Positions 23,542-30,902 of a stretch of DNA of 33,032 nt are shown piece by piece. The translations under genes and the position numbers were made by a program. The DNA comes from Saprospiraceae bacterium UBA2365. GTDB lineage: Bacteria > Bacteroidota > Bacteroidia > Chitinophagales > Saprospiraceae. The notes beneath the pieces are model-generated. The model was not told the origin of the DNA and ran no database searches. It saw only the letters and a program-made list of their open reading frames with translations. The DNA lies in the NCBI GenBank assembly GCA_002344345.1, contig DDTL01000063.1, positions 1 to 33,032 on the forward strand, written 5' to 3'. Each line of letters starts with the position of its first letter. The stretch's first letter is position 1.

Positions 23542-25461
23542 TTATAACTGTTCCTTTATGAATTGGATGAAATCCTTTACAGCCATACCTCCAAGATCTC
23601 CCTCACCCTGCTTCCTGACTGATACTGTATTGGAAGCCATTTCCTTTTCGCCTAATATCAACATAAAAGGTATCTTTTTGAGCTCAGTGTCACGGATCTT
23701 CCTTCCGATGGACTCTGAACGATCATCGATCACACCTCTTAATCCGCTTGCATTCAAGTCAGTAAGGATCTGTTTTGCCGCATCATTGTACTGATCACTG
23801 ATGGGCAAAATAGCAAATTGTTCAGGTGTCAGCCACAAAGGGAATTTACCTGCAGTATGTTCAATAAGGACAGCGACAAACCTTTCCATCGAACCAAAGG
23901 GCGCTCGATGGATCATCACCGGACGATGGGTCTGGTTGTCAGAACCTATATATTCCAGATTGAATCTCTCAGGTAAATTATAGTCTACTTGTATGGTACC
24001 TAATTGCCAGGATCTTCCCAAAGCATCCTTTACCATGAAATCGAGCTTTGGCCCGTAAAATGCTGCTTCACCAAACGCAGTCACGGTTTTTAAACCCACT
24101 TCAAGCGTGGCATCGATGATGGCTTGCTCGGCTTTTTCCCAGTTCTCATCAGAACCGATGTATTTGTCCCTGTTGTCCGGATCGCGCAAAGAGATCTGCG
24201 CAGTATATTTTTCAAAACCAAGCTTACTCAGAACTTTTTCGGTCAATTCGAGAACATTCAAAAATTCAGCCTTCAGTTGATCCGGTGTACAGAATATGTG
24301 CGCATCATCCTGGGTAAATCCACGAACACGTGTCAGTCCATGCAATTCACCACTTTGCTCATAACGGTAAACCGTTCCAAATTCTGCAATCCTGATGGGC
24401 AATTCCCGATATGAATGAGGCTTGTTGTTGTAAATTTCACAGTGATGAGGACAGTTCATCGGCTTCAGCAAAAACTCTTCACCTTCCCTTGGTGTATGAA
24501 TGGGCTGGAAACTGTCTTTTCCATATTTGGCATAATGTCCGCTGGTCACATAGAGGTCTTTTTTACCCAAATGTGGGGTGATCACAGCCTGATACCCTCT
24601 TTTCAACTGCTCTTCTTTCAAAAAATCTTCCAGTCTGCTCCTCAAGGCAGTTCCTTTTGGCAACCAGATCGGTAATCCTGCGCCAACTTTTTCGGAGAAC
24701 ATGAACAATTCAAGCTCAACACCCAGTTTTCTGTGATCTCTTTTTTTAGCCTCCTCCAGACGTTCCAGGAATTCAGTCAGCTCTGATTTTTGAGGGAAAG
24801 TAATGCCATAAATACGGGTCATCATTTTCCTGGATTCATCGCCTCTCCAGTACGCACCGGCGATATTGAGCAATTTGACCGCCTTGATGTGTCGCGTGTC
24901 AGGAAGGTGTGGTCCTCTGCACAAGTCAACAAAACTTCCGGATGTATAGAAAGTGATCTCACCGTCTGCCAACTCAGAGATCAGCTCCAGTTTGTACTCA
25001 TCTCCTTTTTTTGAGAAATAATCTATCGCTTCACTTTTTGAAACGGCAGTTCGAACAAAAGTCTGTTTCTCTTTTGCCAATTCCAGCATTTTCTTTTCAA
25101 TTGCCTGCAAATCTGTAAGATTAAGCTCATGGTCTCCCATGTCTACATCGTAATAAAATCCTTGCTCAATATCAGGACCTATGCCGAATTTAACACCGGG
25201 ATACAAGGCTTCCAAAGCTTCTGCCATCAGGTGGGCTGAAGAGTGCCAATAAGTAGCTTTTCCTTCAGGTTCATCCCATTTGTGAAAAACAATGGTTGCA
25301 TCTTCTGTAATTGGGAGCATGAGATCCCTTACTTTACCATTTACACTTGCAGAAAGGACATTTCTTGCCAATCCTTCACTGATACCCATCGCAATGTCAA
25401 AAGAAGTGACACCGGATTCAAATTGCCTGACACTGCCATCAGGAAAACTAATGTTGATCAT
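23542..25461 (-). CDS. thrS: Threonine-tRNA ligase
   Basis: The enzyme charges tRNA-Thr with threonine using ATP in the cytoplasm. I start it at the ATG at 25461 (639 residues). A longer frame opens with TTG at 25482, but that codon lies inside a good -7 box, and the ATG start puts the editing-domain motif HSSAH at residues 73 and 77, as in E. coli ThrRS. Domains in order: TGS ('MINISFPDGSVRQFESGVTS', about 1-60), editing domain with 'HSSAHLMAEAL' and 'DLCRGPHLPDT', class II core with 'GLPIWLPKGTALRSRLE', 'MNCPHHCEIY' (zinc-binding Cys), 'YRYEQSGELHGLTRVRGFTQDDAHIF', and a C-terminal anticodon-binding domain with 'PEQFAILPISDQY' and 'RSESIGRKIRDTELKKIPF'. Nothing looks truncated. Confidence 0.98.
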   Translation of the reverse strand: MINISFPDGSVRQFESGVTSFDIAMGISEGLARNVLSASVNGKVRDLMLPITEDATIVFHKWDEPEGKATYWHSSAHLMAEALEALYPGVKFGIGPDIEQGFYYDVDMGDHELNLTDLQAIEKKMLELAKEKQTFVRTAVSKSEAIDYFSKKGDEYKLELISELADGEITFYTSGSFVDLCRGPHLPDTRHIKAVKLLNIAGAYWRGDESRKMMTRIYGITFPQKSELTEFLERLEEAKKRDHRKLGVELELFMFSEKVGAGLPIWLPKGTALRSRLEDFLKEEQLKRGYQAVITPHLGKKDLYVTSGHYAKYGKDSFQPIHTPREGEEFLLKPMNCPHHCEIYNNKPHSYRELPIRIAEFGTVYRYEQSGELHGLTRVRGFTQDDAHIFCTPDQLKAEFLNVLELTEKVLSKLGFEKYTAQISLRDPDNRDKYIGSDENWEKAEQAIIDATLEVGLKTVTAFGEAAFYGPKLDFMVKDALGRSWQLGTIQVDYNLPERFNLEYIGSDNQTHRPVMIHRAPFGSMERFVAVLIEHTAGKFPLWLTPEQFAILPISDQYNDAAKQILTDLNASGLRGVIDDRSESIGRKIRDTELKKIPFMLILGEKEMASNTVSVRKQGEGDLGGMAVKDFIQFIKEQL

Positions 25462-25479
25462 TTCTAAAAATTTAAGGGG

Positions 25480-25510
25480 CAAAATTAATTTTTTCCTCTG
25501 TTCTATTCAA
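25480..25510 (-). promoter_or_regulatory. Putative sigma-ABfr promoter of thrS
   Basis: On the minus strand TTG (25510-25508) and TAATTTTG (25487-25480) are separated by 20 bases, a close fit to the Bacteroidetes TTTG-N19-21-TAnnTTTG promoter. The predicted start of transcription near 25473 leaves a leader of about 12 bases before the ATG at 25461 and argues against the upstream TTG start. Confidence 0.65.
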
Positions 25511-25607
25511 TTATCTGAGTAAAACAATTCAACACCAGCAGGTTAAATTTTGTTTAAATAGTAAAATCCGCATGATTTACCGTTTTTGCAGGGTTGTCAT
25601 GCCAAAA

Positions 25608-26555
25608 TTATATATGGTGTCTTTCCCAGTAATTCTGGTCTTCAATTTCCTCCAGAATCTGAAGGTAGGTACTGTACCTGTAAACTGAAATCTCATTCTG
25701 ATCAACCGCAACTTTCACCGCACAACCAGGTTCATTCCTGTGCGTACAATTCTGGAATCTGCATTCAGCTGACTTCCTGAAAAATTCAACGAAATTGTGA
25801 GCCACATCCATCACTTCCAAATTACTGAAAGACAGGTTTTTAATACCTGGTGTGTCGATGATATAGCCACCGAAATCCAATGGATACATCTGTGCAAAAG
25901 TAGTCGTATGCTTTCCTTTTTCTGTTTTATCCGACACATCGGAAGTACGCAGGTCAAGTTCCGGCTGTATTCTGTTAACGAGGGTACTCTTTCCTACGCC
26001 GCTTTGTCCCGCGATCAGTGTCGTTTTACCAGCCATGAGTGATTTGAGTGTATCAAAATCAGCGTCTGATCCGGCGGATGTCAGATGAACAAAATATCCT
26101 ATTGTTGTATAGATCTCTTCAAAAAAATAAAACGTCTCCAAGTCTTCGGGTTCATAAAGGTCCGATTTATTGAAAATGATGTGTACAGGAATGTGGTAAG
26201 GTTCAGTCATCAGCAAAAACCGGTCTATAAACCCTTGCTTGAGCATAGGTTTAACGACGGTGACCACTAAAAATGCCTGGTCAACATTACTGGCGATCAG
26301 ATGTAGAAAATGTTTTTTCCGGGGTGATTGACGGACAACATAATTTTGGCGCGGATGGATCTTGATGATGGTTCCTATATTTTCCATTTCATCCTCAATG
26401 ATAAACTGGACTTTGTCTCCAACGGTTACGGGATTGGTGAGTTTGAGCTTATCCAACCTGATTTTACCCCGGATCGTGCATAGGAAAATTTCATTTCTTT
26501 CATTTGCAACCTGATACCAGGAACCGGTCGACTTGATCACCATACCCTCGTTCAT
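25608..26555 (-). CDS. rsgA: Ribosome small subunit-dependent GTPase A
   Basis: This 315-residue circularly permuted GTPase assists late 30S subunit maturation. The N-terminal OB-fold (about 1-70) has 'GSWYQVANERNEIFLCTIRG' and 'VTVGDKVQF'. The GTPase motifs occur in the permuted order: G4 'NKSD' (129-132), G1 'GQSGVGKST' (183-191), then G3 'DTPG' (234-237). The C-terminal zinc site 'CRFQNCTHRNEPGCAV' has Cys265, Cys270, His272 and Cys278. The start codon overlaps the pcrB-like stop in an ATGA, so the two are translationally coupled. It is followed by thrS after about 147 bases that contain a separate promoter. Confidence 0.97.
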   Translation of the reverse strand: MNEGMVIKSTGSWYQVANERNEIFLCTIRGKIRLDKLKLTNPVTVGDKVQFIIEDEMENIGTIIKIHPRQNYVVRQSPRKKHFLHLIASNVDQAFLVVTVVKPMLKQGFIDRFLLMTEPYHIPVHIIFNKSDLYEPEDLETFYFFEEIYTTIGYFVHLTSAGSDADFDTLKSLMAGKTTLIAGQSGVGKSTLVNRIQPELDLRTSDVSDKTEKGKHTTTFAQMYPLDFGGYIIDTPGIKNLSFSNLEVMDVAHNFVEFFRKSAECRFQNCTHRNEPGCAVKVAVDQNEISVYRYSTYLQILEEIEDQNYWERHHI

Positions 26556-27313
26556 ACCTGCTTTTTGCTGTTAAAACGGTGAAATACCTTTGCAAACTCA
26601 GGCAATAATGCTGCGTTTTTCTCGATGGCATCTCCAATCACAATCAGGTCAGCGCCAGCTTTCAGATTTTCTTCGATGTTCTCAGCAGTTTTTATTCCTC
26701 CTCCAACGATCAGCGGAATATCGATGGTAGAGCTTACTGCTTTGATCATTGCTGTTGAAACCGGAATATCGGCACCACTTCCGGCATCCATGAATATGAG
26801 TTTCATACCAAGATACTGGCCGGCAAGCGCTGTCGTAAGGGCAATGTCATTTTTATTGGATGGGATCGGCATGGTGTTACTCATGTAGCTGACTGTCGTT
26901 GGCCTGCCACCATCTATTAACATATAGCCTGTAGGTAAAACTTCAAGAGGGCTTACCTTCAAAAATGGCGCAGCGATCACATGTTTCCCAATGAGTAAAT
27001 CTGCATTTCGACCAGAGATGAGTGAAAGAAACAGGATGCCATCCGCCCTGTAGCTCAACTGATATGAGTTGCCGGGAAAAAGTATCAGCGGGATATCGCA
27101 TTTTTCTCTGATGGAAACCAATACATTGTCCAGTACATCATTGACAATGAGACTACCTCCTATGAAAAAGTAATCAACTTTGTGCTCAATGGCCCTGCTT
27201 ACGATTTCATCATAGGCCTCCAGGCGCAGTTTATCAGGGTCGATCAAAACGGCAAATTTCTTTTTGCCATCACGCTTTGCCTGCAGCATCTCTTGATATA
27301 ACCGGGTGTTCAT
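26552..27313 (-). CDS. Geranylgeranylglyceryl/heptaprenylglyceryl phosphate synthase family (PcrB/GGGPS)
   Basis: This 253-residue TIM-barrel prenyltransferase family member joins a polyprenyl diphosphate to glycerol-1-phosphate by an ether bond. Seen: 'FAVLIDPDK' (N-terminal phosphate/Mg region), 'YFFIGGSLI', 'IPLILFPGNSYQLS', 'GYMLIDGGRPTTVSYMSNT', 'LIFMDAGSGADIPV', and the phosphate-binding 'PLIVGGGIKTAENI' with 'AGADLIVIGDAIEKN'. Archaea use this enzyme for membrane lipids; Bacteroidetes carry group II homologues with little-known physiological products. The barrel appears complete. It heads a minus-strand unit and overlaps rsgA by 4 bases. No glycerol-1-phosphate dehydrogenase gene is seen in the window. 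Confidence 0.92.
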   Translation of the reverse strand: MNTRLYQEMLQAKRDGKKKFAVLIDPDKLRLEAYDEIVSRAIEHKVDYFFIGGSLIVNDVLDNVLVSIREKCDIPLILFPGNSYQLSYRADGILFLSLISGRNADLLIGKHVIAAPFLKVSPLEVLPTGYMLIDGGRPTTVSYMSNTMPIPSNKNDIALTTALAGQYLGMKLIFMDAGSGADIPVSTAMIKAVSSTIDIPLIVGGGIKTAENIEENLKAGADLIVIGDAIEKNAALLPEFAKVFHRFNSKKQV

Positions 27314-27462
27314 CTTTATATTTTAATCCAAATAGAAAATAAAATCCTACAACAACAACAAAGATTAAAAAAAAATACAGATTTCCCTAAATGAACTTAC
27401 ATAATTATACCGCCGGATGTTTTTTAGAAGAAATAATTGCGATATTATTTATAAATCTTTGT

Positions 27463-27470
27463 TACATTTG
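27463..27470 (+). promoter_or_regulatory. Putative -7 box for the DUF2892 gene
   Basis: TACATTTG matches TAnnTTTG. A TTG at 27437-27439 lies 23 bases upstream, slightly longer than the usual 19-21 spacing. The start codon is 58 bases downstream. Confidence 0.45.
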
Positions 27471-27528
27471 TTAATAAGACACGTGAATTCAGATCACAAT
27501 TTTTTACTTAATTAATAAAAGCACGGTT

Positions 27529-27738
27529 ATGAAGAAAAATGTAGGACAAATTGACAAACTGATCAGGGTGTTGATCGCACTGGTTGTTGCACTGTTGTAT
27601 TATTTTGGCGTGATCTCAGGAACTTTGGCCATCGTATTGATAGTTGCTGCGATAATTTTACTGATCACCAGCCTGATCAATTTCTGCCCGCTCTACACCC
27701 TATTCAAGATCAATACCTGTAAAAATAAACAGGCATAA
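27529..27738 (+). CDS. Small DUF2892-family inner membrane protein
   Basis: This 69-residue protein has 'MKKNVGQIDKLIRVLIA' followed by two hydrophobic segments (about 13-33 and 34-52) and 'INFCPLYTLFKINTC', the characteristic Cys-Pro-Leu-Tyr end of DUF2892 (YgaP transmembrane-like) proteins. In other bacteria the domain occurs alone or fused to a rhodanese; its biochemical role is unknown. The two cysteines in the C-terminal part could be membrane-adjacent redox or sulfur-handling residues, which is speculation. It is monocistronic and ends at a long shared hairpin. Confidence 0.88.
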   Translation: MKKNVGQIDKLIRVLIALVVALLYYFGVISGTLAIVLIVAAIILLITSLINFCPLYTLFKINTCKNKQA

Positions 27739-27771
27739 TTTGCAGGACGACCCTCGAATCATACGGGTATC

Positions 27772-27811
27772 TTATTATGGGGCGAACAATCAATTGTTTG
27801 CCCCATAATAA
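27772..27811. terminator. Long bidirectional terminator hairpin shared by convergent genes
   Basis: A perfect 12 bp outer stem TTATTATGGGGC (27772-27783) with GCCCCATAATAA (27800-27811), a G-A/T-T mismatch, then ACAAT/ATTGT close on a two-base loop. The stop codon of the minus-strand lipoprotein gene (27790-27792) sits in the apex, so the left arm encodes part of its 3' UTR and the right arm its last codons. It serves the plus-strand DUF2892 gene and the minus-strand gene. Confidence 0.85.
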
Positions 27812-28197
27812 ATTAAGGTCCAGTCTTCACCCAATTTTGCAAAACGCCTTTCCATTTTGAAAAAATCGGATTTGTCTCTGATTTTTTCCACAACAATATC
27901 TCCTGTCATCAAATATTTCTGCTCAAAAGTGCCACCGTGATCATTGAAAGGTTTATGCATGATCCAGTCCTCTTTTTCCCATTTGATCGGATTGATGATC
28001 TCAAGTTGATTTTCCATCACCCTTATATGGCCTTCGAGTGGAAAAATGATATGCTCCATCTGATATACACTGTCGGTGTGAAATTTTTGGAAAAAAACTT
28101 CAAAATCTGCAGGAAGACCAGCAACATGGTTATCTTTTTCTTTGGATTTGCATGCACCCAGTAGTGTTAAAGCCATAAAAAATAATGTGATTCTCAT
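27790..28197 (-). CDS. DUF4348-like lipoprotein
   Basis: This 135-residue lipoprotein has a short signal peptide and lipobox LGAC (Cys16). The mature part has 'FEVFFQKFHTDSVYQMEHIIFPLEG', which matches my memory of DUF4348 proteins of Bacteroidetes ('F..F..D..FQ..RI.FPL'). It continues with 'WIMHKPFND', 'EQKYLMTGDIVVEKIRDKSDFFKMERRFAKLGEDWTLIYY' (cystatin/NTF2-like alpha+beta appearance, by length and pattern). No function is known for the family. It stands alone, convergent with the DUF2892 gene, and its end lies inside a terminator hairpin. The family call is from recall and not from a search. Confidence 0.8.
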   Translation of the reverse strand: MRITLFFMALTLLGACKSKEKDNHVAGLPADFEVFFQKFHTDSVYQMEHIIFPLEGHIRVMENQLEIINPIKWEKEDWIMHKPFNDHGGTFEQKYLMTGDIVVEKIRDKSDFFKMERRFAKLGEDWTLIYYGANN

Positions 28198-28295
28198 ACA
28201 GTCAGAATTAATTTGTGCTTTGTATTAAACAGGCAAAAGTCGTAAAAAATATAGTCTGGCATAGCAAATTATCGCAAAAACTCTCTGAATATCTG

Positions 28296-28937
28296 TTATA
28301 TTTCAAGACAGATTGCCAGAACAAAGGCTTCGCTTGTCCAGCCTTTCACCTGATATTTGAAATCTTCATCGTTTTTTTGGACCCTGACTTTGCTTTCCCA
28401 GCTACCTTCCCGGAAATCTATTTCCTGAATTTCAATTTCCTTGTTAAATTCAAGTCCTTTTTTGCCAAAAGTTTTGTAAGCTGCCTCCTTGATGGCCCAG
28501 CAATGTGTAAGGAATGACACCATGCTAACCGGAGGAATATCACCCAATTCTTTTTCAGCTAAAAATTTTGCACCAAGGTTTAATATTTTCGTGTCAAATC
28601 GCTGAATATCAATGCCACATGGATATGGACTGACTACAGCAGCAACATATCGGGAAGTGTGGCTCAATGATATAAAGCTTTCTGAACCGACAAGATAAGG
28701 TTTTCCATAAAGATCTGTTTCTAAAACCACCCTGTTTTGTTTGTTCAATGCCAGATGCAGGGCGTATCGGACAGCATAAGACTCTTTTTGCCGCTCGGGA
28801 TGCCGTTTTGCAGAAAAATAACTCATCTCACTATCAGATAATTCTATTTTATCTCTGAAAAAATCCAGTGGTTCAGTGACCTGGTAAACGATGGCATTGA
28901 AGAGACTAATTTCTGAAAGCGATTGAAATACAGGCAT
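28296..28937 (-). CDS. 4'-phosphopantetheinyl transferase superfamily protein
   Basis: This 213-residue Sfp-type enzyme transfers phosphopantetheine from CoA to a serine on acyl or peptidyl carrier proteins. Seen: 'RYALHLALNKQ', 'GKPYLVGSESFISLSHTSRYVAAVVSP' (His93 in the CoA-binding stretch), 'CGIDIQRFD' with the metal-binding Asp110, 'FLAEKEL', and the signature 'WAIKEAAYKTFGKKG' with Trp147, Lys150 and Glu151. All key residues are present. It starts 4 bases after the 98-residue gene ends, within a three-gene minus-strand unit. No carrier protein, PKS, NRPS or fatty-acid gene is in the window, so it may be the general Sfp/AcpS-like enzyme of the cell. Confidence 0.93.
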   Translation of the reverse strand: MPVFQSLSEISLFNAIVYQVTEPLDFFRDKIELSDSEMSYFSAKRHPERQKESYAVRYALHLALNKQNRVVLETDLYGKPYLVGSESFISLSHTSRYVAAVVSPYPCGIDIQRFDTKILNLGAKFLAEKELGDIPPVSMVSFLTHCWAIKEAAYKTFGKKGLEFNKEIEIQEIDFREGSWESKVRVQKNDEDFKYQVKGWTSEAFVLAICLEI

Positions 28938-28941
28938 TTGA

Positions 28942-29238
28942 TCAATTCAGAGAATAGGATTCATAGGTGTTGATGGATACATGATAGTCTAGCAGGTAAA
29001 AATCATAACTGCTGACCTCGGGAAGTTTGAGGGAATCCAAAACGAATTCAAGATCGCTTTCGGAACTGGCTTTCATTACGATCCACATGACTGCCTGCTC
29101 TTCAGAAATGGATATGGATACTACACGATTGGTTGTTTTCAACTCTGCTATGATTTGATCCAGCTTTTCGTCATAGAGAAAAGCTTCCTGAATTTCAGGA
29201 TCAAAATAGTCTAATTCGATTAAAAAGTGTTTCTCCAT
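28942..29238 (-). CDS. Conserved-looking small protein, function unknown
   Basis: This 98-residue soluble protein begins 'MEKHFLIELDYFDPEIQEA' and contains a short helix ('KLDQIIAELKTTNRV'), two strands ('SISISEEQAVMWIVMKA') and a second helix ('SESDLEFVLDSLKLPE'), ending 'YDFYLLDYHVSI'. The beta-alpha-beta-beta-alpha-beta order and size resemble a ferredoxin-like fold of the muconolactone-isomerase type, but I do not recognise the family. Its start overlaps the stop of the upstream lipoprotein gene by one base (TAATG), and the PPTase gene follows after 4 bases, so it is translated as part of an operon. Confidence 0.75.
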   Translation of the reverse strand: MEKHFLIELDYFDPEIQEAFLYDEKLDQIIAELKTTNRVVSISISEEQAVMWIVMKASSESDLEFVLDSLKLPEVSSYDFYLLDYHVSINTYESYSLN

Positions 29239-29771
29239 TATTGATTCAAAAAGATTGCAAAACTATATGTAAAACGATTCAATGTGTTCGCGGGGACAAA
29301 GTTTCTAAATTTTATTTGTATTTCCAAATTATAAGACGAATGCAAGCTTAGGAAATCTTTAAGATTCGCAATTCCGGAAAGCAATTTCATTTCTCCCCGC
29401 ATACTGTAGGGAATCTGATCCAGATAATAAATTTCATGTCTGATCGACGGATCAATGGGTGAAACGACCCATATTGATACTTCACGTATGTCTCCGTATT
29501 GAAAATCATCAAAAACCGGTTGTATCAGACCTTTACCTGCATAAATCACTTTTACATCGTCAAAACTTAAACCCTGATTGTACAATTCCTGAGGAAGTGT
29601 GTTTTTGATATTTCGAAAAACAAAAAAATGGGTTTCAATAGTATTTAATCCTGCTTTGATCTCAAAATCATGTTCATCGTGAATATAAAAACTGACTTGT
29701 TCTTTCTCACATGAATAACTGAAAAGCAGCAAAAAAGCAACTAAAAATATGTATGGTACTCCTTTTGTCAT
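29238..29771 (-). CDS. Putative lipoprotein, function unknown
   Basis: This 177-residue protein has a hydrophobic N-terminus and lipobox-like SYSC with Cys21, followed by 'EKEQVSFYIHDEHDFEIKAGLNTIETHFFVFRNI'. The remainder looks like a beta-sandwich with aromatic strands. No family is recognised. It is first in the tightly packed unit with the 98-residue protein and the PPTase. A link between lipoprotein and PPTase is not obvious; they may simply share a promoter. Confidence 0.78.
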   Translation of the reverse strand: MTKGVPYIFLVAFLLLFSYSCEKEQVSFYIHDEHDFEIKAGLNTIETHFFVFRNIKNTLPQELYNQGLSFDDVKVIYAGKGLIQPVFDDFQYGDIREVSIWVVSPIDPSIRHEIYYLDQIPYSMRGEMKLLSGIANLKDFLSLHSSYNLEIQIKFRNFVPANTLNRFTYSFAIFLNQ

Positions 29772-29878
29772 TTGCCTGATGAGCCTTTAGCTCAATGTTT
29801 TACTAACAAACGGTTTATATTTTGGTTTTGGTATAAGGCCGGTAAATTTCCGTTCAACAAAAGATACTGAAGCTAAGT

Positions 29879-30682
29879 TTATTGTTTTACCCTTGCAAAA
29901 ATACCTTCCACCGTGGCGTTGTGTCCGAATTGACCGGGACAGTCTCCATTGGCATACCGGACCCTGGCAAATTCCTTGTAAAATTCCACCCTGATTTCAC
30001 AATTTTCACTGTAAGGAATGATGTAATTGAAAAAATCGCCCTCAAGCATCACCTTATCCTTTTCTATTTCAGCTATATTCGGCCCCATTTTCAGACTTGT
30101 TACAGAGATCAGATAAAAATCCGCTTCGCCATTATCTGCATCCGCAATTTCCAGTTGGCCGCTGTATCCTTCTTCACCATAAGCATACGCATAGGTGCCA
30201 AATACATTCTTTTCCGAAACTTTAATGGATGGTGAAATGATAAGACTATCCGAATGTACCAGATTAAAAGACAGTTCCTTTTGAGTAGTGGGCGCTATCC
30301 AGACACCTGAAAAAACTCCTTTCTTCACTTTTGCTTCGATGATCCCGGTGATATTGCCTTTCGGATCATATTCCTGAAGGCGGTAAAAACCTCCGTTGTG
30401 CAATTCACCGATCAAACGGATGGGAATCCTTTTTTTTGTTTTGAGGTAGGTGATCTCGCCGACAATGAGGTCTCCAACCTGTTGATAATGTATAAAAACA
30501 GGTATTTTGCCGCCAAGTTTTCCCTTCCAGCAAATGTTTTTGGGAGAGGCATCACTCTGTAAAGCTTTGTCAGATAGTGAAGTTGAAACAGAGGAAAAAA
30601 TTTGGTTTTCCGTGTTGATTTTTGCTGATTTTTGCCCGCAGGCCAGGAAGAAAATGAGGATCATACTGATAAAATATGGCAT
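29879..30682 (-). CDS. Putative lipoprotein, function unknown
   Basis: This 267-residue protein has a signal peptide with lipobox FLAC (Cys15). The mature part has two beta-rich halves: about 45-135 with 'CWKGKLGGKIPVFIHYQQ', 'VGEITYLKTKKRIPIRLIG', 'YDPKGNITGIIEAKVKKGVFSGVWI', and about 155-265 with 'GTYAYAYGEEGYSGQLEI' and 'CEIRVEFYKEFARVRY', ending 'GQFGHNATVEGIFARVKQ'. The first half resembles beta-strand repeats seen in uncharacterised Bacteroidetes lipoproteins. The Cys and 'FGHNATVEG' near the end recall a lysozyme-inhibitor-like fold, but I would not assign it. It is monocistronic. Confidence 0.78.
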   Translation of the reverse strand: MPYFISMILIFFLACGQKSAKINTENQIFSSVSTSLSDKALQSDASPKNICWKGKLGGKIPVFIHYQQVGDLIVGEITYLKTKKRIPIRLIGELHNGGFYRLQEYDPKGNITGIIEAKVKKGVFSGVWIAPTTQKELSFNLVHSDSLIISPSIKVSEKNVFGTYAYAYGEEGYSGQLEIADADNGEADFYLISVTSLKMGPNIAEIEKDKVMLEGDFFNYIIPYSENCEIRVEFYKEFARVRYANGDCPGQFGHNATVEGIFARVKQ

Positions 30683-30702
30683 GGCATTCAGTTTTTAGTG
30701 TT

Positions 30703-30710
30703 CAAAAATA
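30703..30710 (-). promoter_or_regulatory. Weak putative -7 box of the 267-residue lipoprotein gene
   Basis: On the minus strand TATTTTTG fits TAnnTTTG and lies about 21 bases before the start codon. No -33 TTG at the usual spacing is visible, and the region is AT-rich, so chance is likely enough. Confidence 0.3.
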
Positions 30711-30834
30711 TAATTTTTATTGTATAAATCGCATGATATGGAAATAAGTTTAAATGATTTGATCACCAACGACGAATCGATAAAATTGCTTAGAAATTTG
30801 TTCCTCTGCTATAGCCTAATCAGGTCTATTTACG

Positions 30835-30867
30835 TACTTTTGCAGGCCAAATCCGGGTTTTGACCCG
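30835..30867 (+). promoter_or_regulatory. Putative -7 box and leader hairpin of ftcD
   Basis: TACTTTTG (30835-30842) matches TAnnTTTG. A small hairpin, CGGGT/ACCCG (30854-30867, loop TTTG), would lie at the very 5' end of the transcript, about 40 bases before the ATG. No good -33 element was found. Confidence 0.45.
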
Positions 30868-30902
30868 AAATGATTCATTATTCAAACATATAAACTAAAA
30901 AT

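Noticed and set aside
25462..25482. Longer N-terminus of threonine-tRNA ligase
   Set aside because: It would start at TTG inside the -7 box; the ATG at 25461 gives E. coli-like numbering of the editing histidines.
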